This document shows, one piece after another, positions 27,181 to 35,812 of a stretch of DNA of 64,000 nucleotides. Position 1 is the first letter of the stretch, and every line of letters starts with the position of its first letter. Origin of the DNA: Thalassospira australica (GTDB taxonomy: Bacteria > Pseudomonadota > Alphaproteobacteria > Rhodospirillales > Thalassospiraceae); the NCBI RefSeq assembly GCF_000763295.1, contig NZ_JRJE01000031.1, positions 62,001 through 126,000 of the forward strand, in the 5' to 3' direction. The translations under genes were made by a program, and so were the position numbers. Under the pieces are notes generated by a model, which searched no databases, was not told the DNA's origin, and was given only the letters and a program-made list of their open reading frames with translations.

Positions 27181-28322
27181 TGACAGACGTCATGGTCTAT
27201 GTGCAGCATTTGCTGGGGATCGGGCATGTGCGCCGCATGGCCCTGATCAATCAGGCGCTACGCGATAAGGGAATGACGGTTGCTGTTGCAAGTGGCGGCA
27301 TCCCGGATGCCAATCTTGATTTCGCAGCAGACCACGTGTTTCAGTTATCCCCATGCAAGACGGCAGACAGCGATTTTTCAGCACTCGTTGATCCTAACGG
27401 AAAAACGTTGGGTGATGATTGGAAGGAAACGCGCAAGAAGGAACTGCTTGCCGCTTTTCAGGCAATGTCGCCAAAGCTGCTTTTGATCGAAATGTTTCCA
27501 TTTGGTCGACGTGGGTTTCGGTTTGAACTGATCCCATTGTTTGATGCGGCCAAAGAAGCAGGCATCCCAATCGTCTGTTCCGTAAGAGACCTTCTGGTGC
27601 GCAAAACAGACATTCGAAAAACCGAATGGATGCGCGATACAGCGCGCAAATACCTTGATTGTGTTTTGGTGCATGGTGACCCGAACCTGTTTGGGTTTGA
27701 TCACAGCTTTGAATTTGCCAATGACCTTTCCGATCTGATTGTTCATACGGGGTATGTTGCGCCCGATGTGGATCGAACGGTCAAACCGGACAATTTGCAT
27801 CGCCAAGGGGTGCTGGTTTCAGCGGGTGGTGGTGCCGTTGGGGCAACGTTGATCAAACTTGCAATCAAAGCCCGTCGTTATTCGGAGAAATACAAAGACG
27901 CAATCTGGGATATCGTTGCTGGGCCGCATTTTCCCGATGATCAGTATGAAAGTCTGCGTCATCAAATTCCGACCGATGATATTGTTTTACATCGTTTTTT
28001 GCCCGATTTCCGTGACAGGATGTCCCATGCGGCAGTTTCCGTATCGCAGGCGGGTTACAACACCTTAATGGACGTTCTTGCCACCGGGACACCTGCGGTC
28101 ATGGTGCCCTTTGCCGAAGGCGGTGAAAGCGAACAAACAGAGCGGGCAGAAATTCTTTCAGAAGAAGGTGTTATATCACTGCTTGATCTTGATGGCCTGT
28201 CTGCGCAATCATTAGCAAAACAAATAGATAATGCCAGACAGCCGCAAAGGATCCAAATTGCACTGGATGGCGCAATAAAAACTGCGGAAATCATCGCAGA
28301 CAAGATTAAGGGTACGGCATGA
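27180..28322 (+). CDS. Predicted glycosyltransferase, GT-B fold (MurG/GT28-like), copy 2
   Basis: This 380-residue protein is of the same broad type as the gene at 22904. It has an N-terminal YVQHLLGIGHVRRM loop and a C-terminal VSQAGYNTLMDVLATGTPAVMVPF, matching the GYNT donor site of copy 1. The middle contains LLIEMFPFGRRGFRFEL. The two copies thus flank two GT4 enzymes and a phosphatase. ATG 27180 overlaps the preceding stop codon (TGATG), with GGGGAGG about 10 bases upstream. There is no signal peptide. Acceptor and donor are unknown. It ends in an ATGA overlap with the next gene. Confidence 0.82.
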   Translation: MTDVMVYVQHLLGIGHVRRMALINQALRDKGMTVAVASGGIPDANLDFAADHVFQLSPCKTADSDFSALVDPNGKTLGDDWKETRKKELLAAFQAMSPKLLLIEMFPFGRRGFRFELIPLFDAAKEAGIPIVCSVRDLLVRKTDIRKTEWMRDTARKYLDCVLVHGDPNLFGFDHSFEFANDLSDLIVHTGYVAPDVDRTVKPDNLHRQGVLVSAGGGAVGATLIKLAIKARRYSEKYKDAIWDIVAGPHFPDDQYESLRHQIPTDDIVLHRFLPDFRDRMSHAAVSVSQAGYNTLMDVLATGTPAVMVPFAEGGESEQTERAEILSEEGVISLLDLDGLSAQSLAKQIDNARQPQRIQIALDGAIKTAEIIADKIKGTA

Positions 28323-29077
28323 GCAGTTGGGATCATTTGCGCACGGAACTTGATCTGTGGCAGTCCGAAAACCGGATTGCCACAGCCTGGTGGCGCGATG
28401 ATGACGCGGTCACGGTGACGCCAGCACTCGAAACGATCCTTTCCTTTGAACAAGACTATAAAGTTCCGCTGGCCCTTGCGGTCATTCCGGCATGCTTGCA
28501 GGATGATCTTCCGGAGCGTTTGGTGGAAACCCTTGATACCCGTGTGCTTCAGCACGGATGGTCGCACCAAAATCACATGCCGGACGGGCGCAAGAAGCAG
28601 GAACTTGATGACGTTCGCGATATCGGAGATGTGATCACTGATTTGCGCAAGGGCTTTTCAGTTATGCAAGCACGGTTTGGAAACCGTTTCTTGCCAGTTC
28701 TTGTGCCGCCGTGGAACCGGGTGGCAGACGATGTTGTTGCTGCATTGAGTTCGTTGGGGTTTTACGGGATCAGCACGTTTAATCCGCGCAAAATGGCAGA
28801 GCCATATCAAGGGCTGGTACAGGTCAATACGCACGTGGACGTTATTGACTGGCGAGGAACGCGCGGCTTTGCGGGCGAAGATGCGGTATTGGGGGCGATG
28901 GTTGCACATCTTGCTGCACGCAGGACAGGTCAGGTTGACTCCGATGAACCCACCGGCATTTTGACCCATCATCTAGTACATGATGCAGGAACGACGAAGT
29001 TTCTGGATAATTTGTTTTCTATGGATCATTCAGCTTTGAACTGGCTGAGAATTCCCGGAGTATTTCCATGGCAGTAA
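28319..29077 (+). CDS. Polysaccharide deacetylase-like protein (NodB-type fold), cytoplasmic
   Basis: This 252-residue protein resembles the carbohydrate esterase 4/NodB fold. WWRDDDA (D27-D29) supplies the acidic pair, QHGWSHQNH the HxWSH metal histidines, and VPPWNRV the third motif. No signal peptide or membrane segment is visible, unlike surface-polysaccharide deacetylases, so the substrate should be a cytoplasmic sugar, glycoside or lipid-linked intermediate. It overlaps the previous gene by ATGA and the next by 10 bases, firmly coupling it to both. The exact substrate is unknown; a hydrolytic role is inferred from conserved metal ligands. Confidence 0.75.
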   Translation: MSSWDHLRTELDLWQSENRIATAWWRDDDAVTVTPALETILSFEQDYKVPLALAVIPACLQDDLPERLVETLDTRVLQHGWSHQNHMPDGRKKQELDDVRDIGDVITDLRKGFSVMQARFGNRFLPVLVPPWNRVADDVVAALSSLGFYGISTFNPRKMAEPYQGLVQVNTHVDVIDWRGTRGFAGEDAVLGAMVAHLAARRTGQVDSDEPTGILTHHLVHDAGTTKFLDNLFSMDHSALNWLRIPGVFPWQ

Positions 29078-29703
29078 GTCCGAAAGAACATCTGGAACCG
29101 GAAGAAATGACCGGGTCGCCAAGTGCACCAGGTGCGCCAGACCCGGTGAAGCCAGTGGGTGTCGGTGATAGTGAAGTCCAGACGATGGCCTATCCGGCAA
29201 AACTGATGGCCCCGGATTTGGCAAAATCGGTTGTTGGGTTGTTGATTTGCGGTGTGATGGCGCTGATCCCGGACATGCTTGAAATCATCCAATGGACCGC
29301 CGCAGGTTTGGCGTTGCTGTTTGTGTTTTATTTTGCACGTACCATCATACGGTTCCAATCAAAGATCTTTGTATCTGAATACGGCATTCGTCTTTCCAGT
29401 ATCCGCGGTGGTACAGCCTTCGCATGGCCGGAACTTTCCAAATTCCGTTTACGTTACTTCAGTACCAAGCGTGATGGGAACAAGGGATGGTTCGAACTTA
29501 CGTTGCATGCTGGTGACGCAAAAATTGTCGCAGAATCAACACTGGACGGATTTGATGATCTCCTTGAAATTTCTCGTGATTGGGCGAAAGATAACCAATT
29601 GCTTGTGGATGACGTCACACGAACGAACTTGATGCGCATGGATGAGGCCCAAACTTTGGTTAAGGCCGCCGCATCAGAGCGCATACAGGGTGGTAGCAGC
29701 TAG
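29068..29703 (+). CDS. Two-helix membrane protein with a PH-like cytoplasmic domain
   Basis: This 211-residue protein has a proline-rich disordered N-terminus (about residues 1-45), two closely spaced hydrophobic segments near residues 52-70 and 73-93, then a beta-rich domain (IFVSEYGIRLSSIRGG, FAWPELSKFRLRYF, GWFELTLHAGDAKIVAE) that ends in a helix. This is the layout of bacterial PH-domain membrane proteins, but I cannot confirm the family. It starts inside the deacetylase-like gene (ATG 29068) and stops 2 bases before the ABC ATPase, so it bridges the glycan and importer modules. Function unknown. Confidence 0.65.
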   Translation: MAVSPKEHLEPEEMTGSPSAPGAPDPVKPVGVGDSEVQTMAYPAKLMAPDLAKSVVGLLICGVMALIPDMLEIIQWTAAGLALLFVFYFARTIIRFQSKIFVSEYGIRLSSIRGGTAFAWPELSKFRLRYFSTKRDGNKGWFELTLHAGDAKIVAESTLDGFDDLLEISRDWAKDNQLLVDDVTRTNLMRMDEAQTLVKAAASERIQGGSS

Positions 29704-29705
29704 AA

Positions 29706-31634
29706 ATGACCGATATTCTGCGCATCAAGAATCTGAAAGTTGAATTCGTCTTGCCGCACATGCGTGTTAAGGCCGTCGAGAATGTAAGCTTTCGTATCGG
29801 TGCGCAGGAAACCGTCGCCCTGGTTGGTGAGTCCGGATCTGGCAAAAGTACGATTTCTCAAGCGATTATGGGGCTGTTGCCCAAATCGGCTCAGATTACC
29901 AATGGATCAATCATCTTTGCCGACCCGAAAAAGCCCGGAACCCGCGTTGATATTTCAATGCTTGACCGCGCGGGAAAGGAAATGCGCGCCATCCGTGGTG
30001 GGCGCATTTCGATGATTTTTCAGGAACCTATGAGTTCCTTGTCACCGCTTCACACGATTGGGGATCAGATTTGCGAAGCCGTTCGTCTGCACCGTAAGGT
30101 GAGGGGGCGTGAAGCGCGCGAACTTGCTGTGGAAATGTTGACGCTTGTTGGTTTTCCTCAACCCAAAAGGGCGCTGAAAACATATCCGTTCGAGCTTTCC
30201 GGCGGGCTTCGTCAACGCGCCATGATCGCCATGGCGCTTGTTTGCCGTCCGGCACTGTTGGTTGCAGATGAACCAACAACAGCACTTGATGTTACAATTC
30301 AGGCGCAAATCCTGCGCCTGATCCGGGAGGTTCAGTCCGAACTGCAGATGTCTTTGTTGCTGATCACGCATGATCTTGGCGTGGTGGCAAACATGGCTGA
30401 CCGGATGGTTGTGGTTTATGATGGCCGCGTTGTCGAGGCAGGCCAAACCCAAGAGGTTTTCATAAATCCCGGCCATGCCTATACGCGGTCTCTTTTGGCG
30501 GCGGTTCCGCATTTTAATATGGGGCCAGATGAACGTTTACGTCCATTGCGAGAAATCAAGCCAAAGACAGGAAGCTTGCTTGCCGAGGTAGGCAACGCCG
30601 AAGCCCAGCGCGAGAACACTGAAGTCCCAGCGTCTCTTGCGCTGCATCCGACCATGGCAAGTGAACCGGTTTTGGCAGTCCGACACATCAGCAAAAGTTT
30701 CAGCACGCGTAAGGGTAACTGGTTCAAATCCGAAGAACAGCGCATTCCGGCAGTTTCCGACGTGTCGCTCACAGTTAATCGCGGCGAATGCGTTGGGCTG
30801 GTCGGCGAAAGTGGGTGTGGGAAAACGACACTTTCCAAACTGATCATGCGTGCCATGAACCCGGACGATGGTTCCATTCTGTTTCGCGGCGAAAGCGGAC
30901 AGATGACCGAATTGGTCGGACTTGATGAAGATCAGCTAAATCCATATCGAAAACGGATACAATTCGTTTTTCAGGATCCTTTCGGATCTTTGAACCCAAG
31001 AATGACGGTGCAGGATATTGTTGCTGAACCAATGCTTATTCATGGGGTTGGGGATGGGGAATATCGGCGTAAAATGGTACTTGAACTGATGGATTTGGTC
31101 GGGCTTGATCCGCGTTTTCTAAATCGATACCCACATAGTTTTTCTGGTGGGCAGCGTCAGCGTATTGGCATCGCGCGTGCGCTTGGACTAAAACCTGATC
31201 TGTTGATTTTTGATGAGCCGACATCTGCGCTTGATGTATCGGTTCAGGCGCAAATTCTAAATCTTTTGAAGGATTTACAGCGCAACCTTAATTTGACGTA
31301 TCTGTTTATTTCGCACAATTTGGCCGTCGTCGATTATGTTGCAGACCGGATTGCCGTGATGTGTGCCGGACGTATTGTGGAATCTGCGCCGCGTGAACAG
31401 TTGTTTAGAAATCCGGTGCATCCCTATACGCAGGCCTTGCTGCATGCGGTGCCGTTTGCTGATCTTGATCACTTGCTTGATTTCGACAAAATTGTTGATG
31501 GCAAGGCATCAGATCCAACGCGCTGGCCTGCACCCTTTACAATCAATCAGAACAGTGCACCTAAGATGATGCAGTTTGCCGAGGATCATTTTGTTCGTGC
31601 TGAGCGTGCCGATTTTACGGAGGTCGCAATATGA
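29706..31634 (+). CDS. Oligopeptide-family ABC importer ATPase, two nucleotide-binding domains fused
   Basis: This 642-residue protein joins two ATPases of the DppD/DppF type. Domain 1 has GESGSGKST near residue 40, LSGGLRQR and LVADEPTTALD. Domain 2, from about residue 315, has GESGCGKTT, FSGGQRQRIGIAR and LIFDEPTSALD. Each domain ends in the oligopeptide-transporter C-terminal extension (NPGHAYTRSLLAAVP and NPVHPYTQALLHAVP). The arrangement matches YejF-like proteins. Motifs in both halves look complete. The gene starts 2 bases after the preceding membrane-protein stop and overlaps the binding-protein gene by ATGA. Confidence 0.93.
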   Translation: MTDILRIKNLKVEFVLPHMRVKAVENVSFRIGAQETVALVGESGSGKSTISQAIMGLLPKSAQITNGSIIFADPKKPGTRVDISMLDRAGKEMRAIRGGRISMIFQEPMSSLSPLHTIGDQICEAVRLHRKVRGREARELAVEMLTLVGFPQPKRALKTYPFELSGGLRQRAMIAMALVCRPALLVADEPTTALDVTIQAQILRLIREVQSELQMSLLLITHDLGVVANMADRMVVVYDGRVVEAGQTQEVFINPGHAYTRSLLAAVPHFNMGPDERLRPLREIKPKTGSLLAEVGNAEAQRENTEVPASLALHPTMASEPVLAVRHISKSFSTRKGNWFKSEEQRIPAVSDVSLTVNRGECVGLVGESGCGKTTLSKLIMRAMNPDDGSILFRGESGQMTELVGLDEDQLNPYRKRIQFVFQDPFGSLNPRMTVQDIVAEPMLIHGVGDGEYRRKMVLELMDLVGLDPRFLNRYPHSFSGGQRQRIGIARALGLKPDLLIFDEPTSALDVSVQAQILNLLKDLQRNLNLTYLFISHNLAVVDYVADRIAVMCAGRIVESAPREQLFRNPVHPYTQALLHAVPFADLDHLLDFDKIVDGKASDPTRWPAPFTINQNSAPKMMQFAEDHFVRAERADFTEVAI

Positions 31635-33562
31635 TCAGCCTCTCGCATCCCAGAGTATCGTATATGTGTCGCGTGATTGGCGGGTGTTTGCTGTCGACCG
31701 GGGTCCTGTGGGCAGGCATAAGCCCGACGACGGGGCACGCAGAGGTTCCCTATTTTGCAGATGCTGTTGCAAAGGGAACCTTGCCGACAATGAACGAAAG
31801 ATTGCCCGAACACCCGCATGTGATTGACTTTGGGGCGGAAGGCAAAGCGATTGGTAAATACGGTGGTGAATTTGTCACCATTATGGGTCGGTCAAAAGAC
31901 ATCCGCATGGCGGTTGTATATGGTTATGCGCGCTTGATTGGCTACGATCAGGATCTGAACCTTCAGGCCGATATTCTTGAAGCCCTTGATGTTAACGAGG
32001 AAGGCAACGTGTTTACGTTGCATATCCGCAAAGGACACAAATGGTCTGATGGAACCCCGTTCACCGCTGAGGATTTTCGCTATTACTGGGAAGACATCGT
32101 CAATAACGATGAATTGTTCCCGGTTGGCCCGCCACGTTTCCTGTTTGTCGGAGATGAGCCGGCAACTTTTGAAATCCTTGATGAATATACAGTGCGTTAC
32201 AGTTGGTCGCGGCCAAACCCGTTCTTCCTGACCGAATTGGCGGGAACGCGCCCACCATTTATTTATCGACCAGCGCATTACCTGAAACAGTTTCACGAAG
32301 ACTACCGCGACCCGGCAGAACTTGATGCGATGGTCAGCGAACGGGGACTTCGCAATTGGGCGGTTTTACACACGGATATGGACCGCCCCTATAAACTGTC
32401 CAATATTCAACGTCCGTCGCTTGAACCATGGCTGATTACCACCGAAGAACCATCTGACCGGTTCGTTTATGTACGCAACCCATATTATCACCGCGTCGAC
32501 CCGGAAGGTAATCAGCTTCCCTATATCGACCGGATGATTTTCAATATCTCAAACGCCAAACTTGTTCCGGCCAAAGTCGGTGCGGGCGAAGTCGATTTGC
32601 AAAGCCGGATTTTGACACTTAAGGATTACACGTTCTTAAAGCAGTCTGAAGCCAAGCAAAACTATCAGGTGCGCCTGTGGGACGTTGGTGCGGGGTCTTA
32701 CGCAGCCATTTATCCCAACCTGACCGCGAGTGATCCGGTCTGGCGCGATGTCATTCGCGATGTGCGGTTCCGTCGCGCGTTATCCTTGGCCATTAACCGT
32801 ACGGAAATTAATCGGGTGCTGTTCTTTGGTTTGGCAAAGCCGACAAACAATACGGTCTTGCCGAAAAGCCCGCTTTTCAAATCGGAATATCGCGATAGCT
32901 ATACTGATTTCGACATCAAGGTCGCAAACAGGTTGCTTGATGAAATGGGGCTTGATGAGCGCAATAGCGATGGTATCCGCCTGTTGCCGGATGGTCGCAC
33001 GATGGAGATCATTGTCGAGACGTCCGGTGAAAACCCTGAACATGACGATATGCTTGAACTGATTGGTGACAGCTGGCGTCAGGCGGGCATCAAGATGTTC
33101 GTCAAAGGTCTGCAGCGTGAAGTAATGCGCAGCCGCGCCTATGCCGGTGAGACCATCATGTCGATCTTCAACGGTGTCGACAATGGGTTGGCGACACCGA
33201 ATTCTGTGCCATCCGAATTCGTCCCGGTTCAGCAAGACAGCCTGCAGTGGCCGAAATGGGGCCAATACTATCAAACCGATGGTGAGGCTGGTGAAGCGCC
33301 GGATATGCCAGCAGCCGAGAAATTGATGGATTTGTACGACAAATGGCAATCCAGTAACGAAACAGGCCGCAAAGAAGCCTGGCAGGAAATTCTGGATATC
33401 AATTCGGAAAACATGTTCTCGATCGGTTTGATCGGGAATGTACCGCAACCGGTTGTGGTCGACAAAGACCTGCGCAACGTGCCGGAAAAAGGCATTCATA
33501 GCTGGGAGCCCGGGGCATTCTTTGGGATATACCGCCCTGATACTTTCTGGTGGGACAGATAA
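31631..33562 (+). CDS. Large oligopeptide-family ABC substrate-binding protein (SBP_bac_5)
   Basis: This 643-residue periplasmic binding protein belongs to the family of OppA and DppA. A signal peptide ends near GHA-EV, either from ATG 31631 or from the internal MCRVIGGCLLST. The family core is visible: YARLIGYDQDLNLQADILEA, HIRKGHKWSDGTPFTAEDF and FRRALSLAINRTEINRVLF. At 640 residues it is longer than DppA (about 530) and closer in size to family members that bind oligosaccharides, such as those of Thermotoga, so the ligand could be a glycan fragment or a glycopeptide rather than a simple peptide. A long hairpin follows the gene. Confidence 0.9.
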   Translation: MISLSHPRVSYMCRVIGGCLLSTGVLWAGISPTTGHAEVPYFADAVAKGTLPTMNERLPEHPHVIDFGAEGKAIGKYGGEFVTIMGRSKDIRMAVVYGYARLIGYDQDLNLQADILEALDVNEEGNVFTLHIRKGHKWSDGTPFTAEDFRYYWEDIVNNDELFPVGPPRFLFVGDEPATFEILDEYTVRYSWSRPNPFFLTELAGTRPPFIYRPAHYLKQFHEDYRDPAELDAMVSERGLRNWAVLHTDMDRPYKLSNIQRPSLEPWLITTEEPSDRFVYVRNPYYHRVDPEGNQLPYIDRMIFNISNAKLVPAKVGAGEVDLQSRILTLKDYTFLKQSEAKQNYQVRLWDVGAGSYAAIYPNLTASDPVWRDVIRDVRFRRALSLAINRTEINRVLFFGLAKPTNNTVLPKSPLFKSEYRDSYTDFDIKVANRLLDEMGLDERNSDGIRLLPDGRTMEIIVETSGENPEHDDMLELIGDSWRQAGIKMFVKGLQREVMRSRAYAGETIMSIFNGVDNGLATPNSVPSEFVPVQQDSLQWPKWGQYYQTDGEAGEAPDMPAAEKLMDLYDKWQSSNETGRKEAWQEILDINSENMFSIGLIGNVPQPVVVDKDLRNVPEKGIHSWEPGAFFGIYRPDTFWWDR

Positions 33563-33582
33563 ACACTTAAACGATAAAACGT

Positions 33583-33619
33583 GTTGTTTCATTGCCACGA
33601 GGGAAGGTGATGAAACAAC
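33583..33619 (+). promoter_or_regulatory. Long hairpin between binding-protein and permease genes
   Basis: GTTGTTTCAT (33583-33592) pairs perfectly with ATGAAACAAC (33610-33619). The stem extends inward by two wobble and two GC pairs (33593-33596 with 33606-33609) to a 9-base loop. No T-run follows, so it is not a terminator. Position and shape fit an RNA-stabilising or processing element that lets the upstream binding protein be made in excess, as in malE-malF. Confidence 0.7.
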
Positions 33620-33640
33620 CTCGGGGGAGCGATAGCGCCG

Positions 33641-34639
33641 ATGCTAACCTATCTGGCAAGACGGCTTTTTGTGATGGTACCCACGTTGATCATGATCAGC
33701 GTGCTGGTTTTCGTGATCATCCAGCTTCCCCCTGGGGATTTTCTGACCACCTATCTGAATGAACTTCAGGCGCAGGGTGAGGCCGTCGATCCGGCCAAGA
33801 TTGAATTTCTCAAGCAGCAATATGGTCTGGATCAACCGATATATGTTCAATACGCCGAGTGGGCGTGGGGCTTGCTGCACGGGGATCTTGGGTTCTCGTT
33901 CGAATACAACCTTCCTGTGAGGGAAGTGGTCGGAGATCGGCTTTGGCTGTCACTGGTGCTGAACTTCAGCACGGTATTGTTCATTTATATTGTAAGCTTC
34001 CCGATCGGAATTTATTCTGCTACCCGCCAGTACAGCTGGGGGGACTACGGTTTTACTTTTGTTGGTTTCCTTGGGCTTGCCATGCCGAACTTCTTGTTCG
34101 CGCTGATCCTTTTGTATTACGCGAACGTTGTGTTTGGGACGTCAATCGGTGGCCTGATGGACCCGGAATACATCAATCAGGGATGGTCATTTGGCAAGGT
34201 GATGTCAGTTGTCGAGCACCTTTGGGCCCCGGTTCTTGTAATCGGGACATCGGGGACTGCATCCATGATCCGGCGTCTGCGCGCCAACCTGCTTGATGAA
34301 CTCAGCAAGCAATATGTCGTAACTGCACATGCCAAGGGGCTTTCACCCAAGAAGGTGCTGTTTAAATATCCGCTGCGCATGGCGCTTAACCCGTTTATCG
34401 CCGATATCGGTAACATCCTGCCCCAAGTCGTATCTGGGTCTGTTCTGGTGTCTGTTGTGATGTCGTTGCCTACAACAGGTCCTATGCTGCTTACGGCACT
34501 GCAAAGTCAGGATATGTATCTTGCAGGGTCATTCCTGATGTTCCTCGCATTGCTGACAGTGGTCGGCATGTTCGTTTCCGATGTGTTGCTGGCTTGGCTT
34601 GATCCCCGAATTCGTCTGCAGGGAGGGGTCGGTCAATGA
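33641..34639 (+). CDS. Oligopeptide-family ABC permease (DppB type)
   Basis: This 332-residue inner-membrane permease has six helices. It has the DppB-type N-terminal helix (LARRLFVMVPTLIMISVLVFVI), then a periplasmic segment with LKQQYGLDQPIYVQYAEW and GDLGFSFEYNLPV, and a coupling loop YVVTAHAKGLSPKKVLFKYPLRMALNPF, the EAA-type motif. GGGGGAG precedes ATG 33641 at usable distance. It ends in ATGA overlap with the second permease gene. Confidence 0.93.
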   Translation: MLTYLARRLFVMVPTLIMISVLVFVIIQLPPGDFLTTYLNELQAQGEAVDPAKIEFLKQQYGLDQPIYVQYAEWAWGLLHGDLGFSFEYNLPVREVVGDRLWLSLVLNFSTVLFIYIVSFPIGIYSATRQYSWGDYGFTFVGFLGLAMPNFLFALILLYYANVVFGTSIGGLMDPEYINQGWSFGKVMSVVEHLWAPVLVIGTSGTASMIRRLRANLLDELSKQYVVTAHAKGLSPKKVLFKYPLRMALNPFIADIGNILPQVVSGSVLVSVVMSLPTTGPMLLTALQSQDMYLAGSFLMFLALLTVVGMFVSDVLLAWLDPRIRLQGGVGQ

Positions 34640-35805
34640 GCATTGAACGCGATAAGCGCAACGAACATTTTGTCGATACCGCTCCATTTGATCCATGGGA
34701 TCGGGAAGAACTGACGCCAGAACAGGAAAAGTACTTTCTGGCGTCTCAGTGGCAATTGATGTGGTGGCGTTTGAAACGTCACAGGCTTGCATATTTTTCG
34801 CTGATCATTCTGGCGATCATGTATGCATCGGTCTTTATTGTTGAATTCATCGCACCTTATGCACAGGAAACGCGGAACTCCGAATTCATCCATCACCCGC
34901 CCCAAGGCGTACACCTGTTCCATGAGGGCGCGTTTGTCGGGCCGTTTACCTATGGCACTGAATTCTCTGTGGATATGGAAACGCTAAAGCCGATCTATAC
35001 GGTGAACCCGGATCGGGTGGAACCATTGCGGTTCTTCTGTTCCGGCGATGAATATGAATTCTGGGGCATGGTTGGAATGGATTTCCATTTCGTCTGTCCG
35101 CCAGAAAACGGTACCTTGTTCCTGTTTGGCACCGACCGGCTTGGGCGCGATATGTTCTCGCGCATTATTTATGGCGCACGGGTTTCTTTGACCATTGGTC
35201 TGGTCGGGATTTCCGTTAGCTTCCTGTTGGGCATTCTGATCGGGGGGGCGGCCGGGTATTACGGCGGTTGGGTAGATTCAACAGCACAGCGCGCAATTGA
35301 AGTCATCCGGTCTTTGCCGGAAATTCCGCTTTGGATGGCGCTGTCGGCGGCCTTACCGGTGACCTGGAGCCCAATACTGATTTATTTCGGTATCACGATT
35401 ATTCTGGGTCTGATTGACTGGACCGGGCTTGCCCGTGCCGTGCGATCAAAACTTCTGGCCCTGCGTGAAGAGGATTATGCACTTGCGGCCCGTCTGATGG
35501 GGGCGAAGCCAAAACGCATTATCGGTCGCCACTTACTGCCAAACTTCGCCAGCCACCTGATAGCGTCCGTTACACTTTCGATCCCGAATATGATCCTTGG
35601 GGAAACAGCACTCAGTTTCCTTGGGCTTGGTCTACGTGCGCCGGTGACAAGCTGGGGTGTTTTGCTAAACGAGGCACAAAACATCAATGCAGTCGCAGTC
35701 TATCCCTGGCTAATGCTGCCTGTCGTGCCTGTGGTGATTGTCGTGCTTGCGTTTAACTTCCTTGGCGATGGTCTGCGTGATGCGGCAGATCCCTACAAGA
35801 ACTGA
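34636..35805 (+). CDS. Oligopeptide-family ABC permease (DppC type) with enlarged periplasmic segment
   Basis: This 389-residue permease has the DppC plan: a long cytoplasmic N-terminus (about 45 residues), first helix (LAYFSLIILAIMYASVFIVE), then FGTDRLGRDMFSRIIYGARVSLTIG and five further helices, with a coupling loop at YALAARLMGAKPKRIIGRHLLPNF. Between the first helix and FGTDRLGRD there are about 100 residues (including NPDRVEPLRFFCSGDEYEFWG) where classical DppC has roughly 30. The same enlarged form is known in some larger relatives, and here it accompanies an oversized binding protein. It may contribute to docking. Confidence 0.92.
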   Translation: MSIERDKRNEHFVDTAPFDPWDREELTPEQEKYFLASQWQLMWWRLKRHRLAYFSLIILAIMYASVFIVEFIAPYAQETRNSEFIHHPPQGVHLFHEGAFVGPFTYGTEFSVDMETLKPIYTVNPDRVEPLRFFCSGDEYEFWGMVGMDFHFVCPPENGTLFLFGTDRLGRDMFSRIIYGARVSLTIGLVGISVSFLLGILIGGAAGYYGGWVDSTAQRAIEVIRSLPEIPLWMALSAALPVTWSPILIYFGITIILGLIDWTGLARAVRSKLLALREEDYALAARLMGAKPKRIIGRHLLPNFASHLIASVTLSIPNMILGETALSFLGLGLRAPVTSWGVLLNEAQNINAVAVYPWLMLPVVPVVIVVLAFNFLGDGLRDAADPYKN

Positions 35806-35812
35806 GGCTGTA

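Noticed and set aside
30720..30740. tRNA T-arm-like sequence (GGTTCAAATCC)
   Set aside because: It lies inside the ABC ATPase gene in frame with conserved sequence; no matching acceptor stem or D-arm surrounds it.
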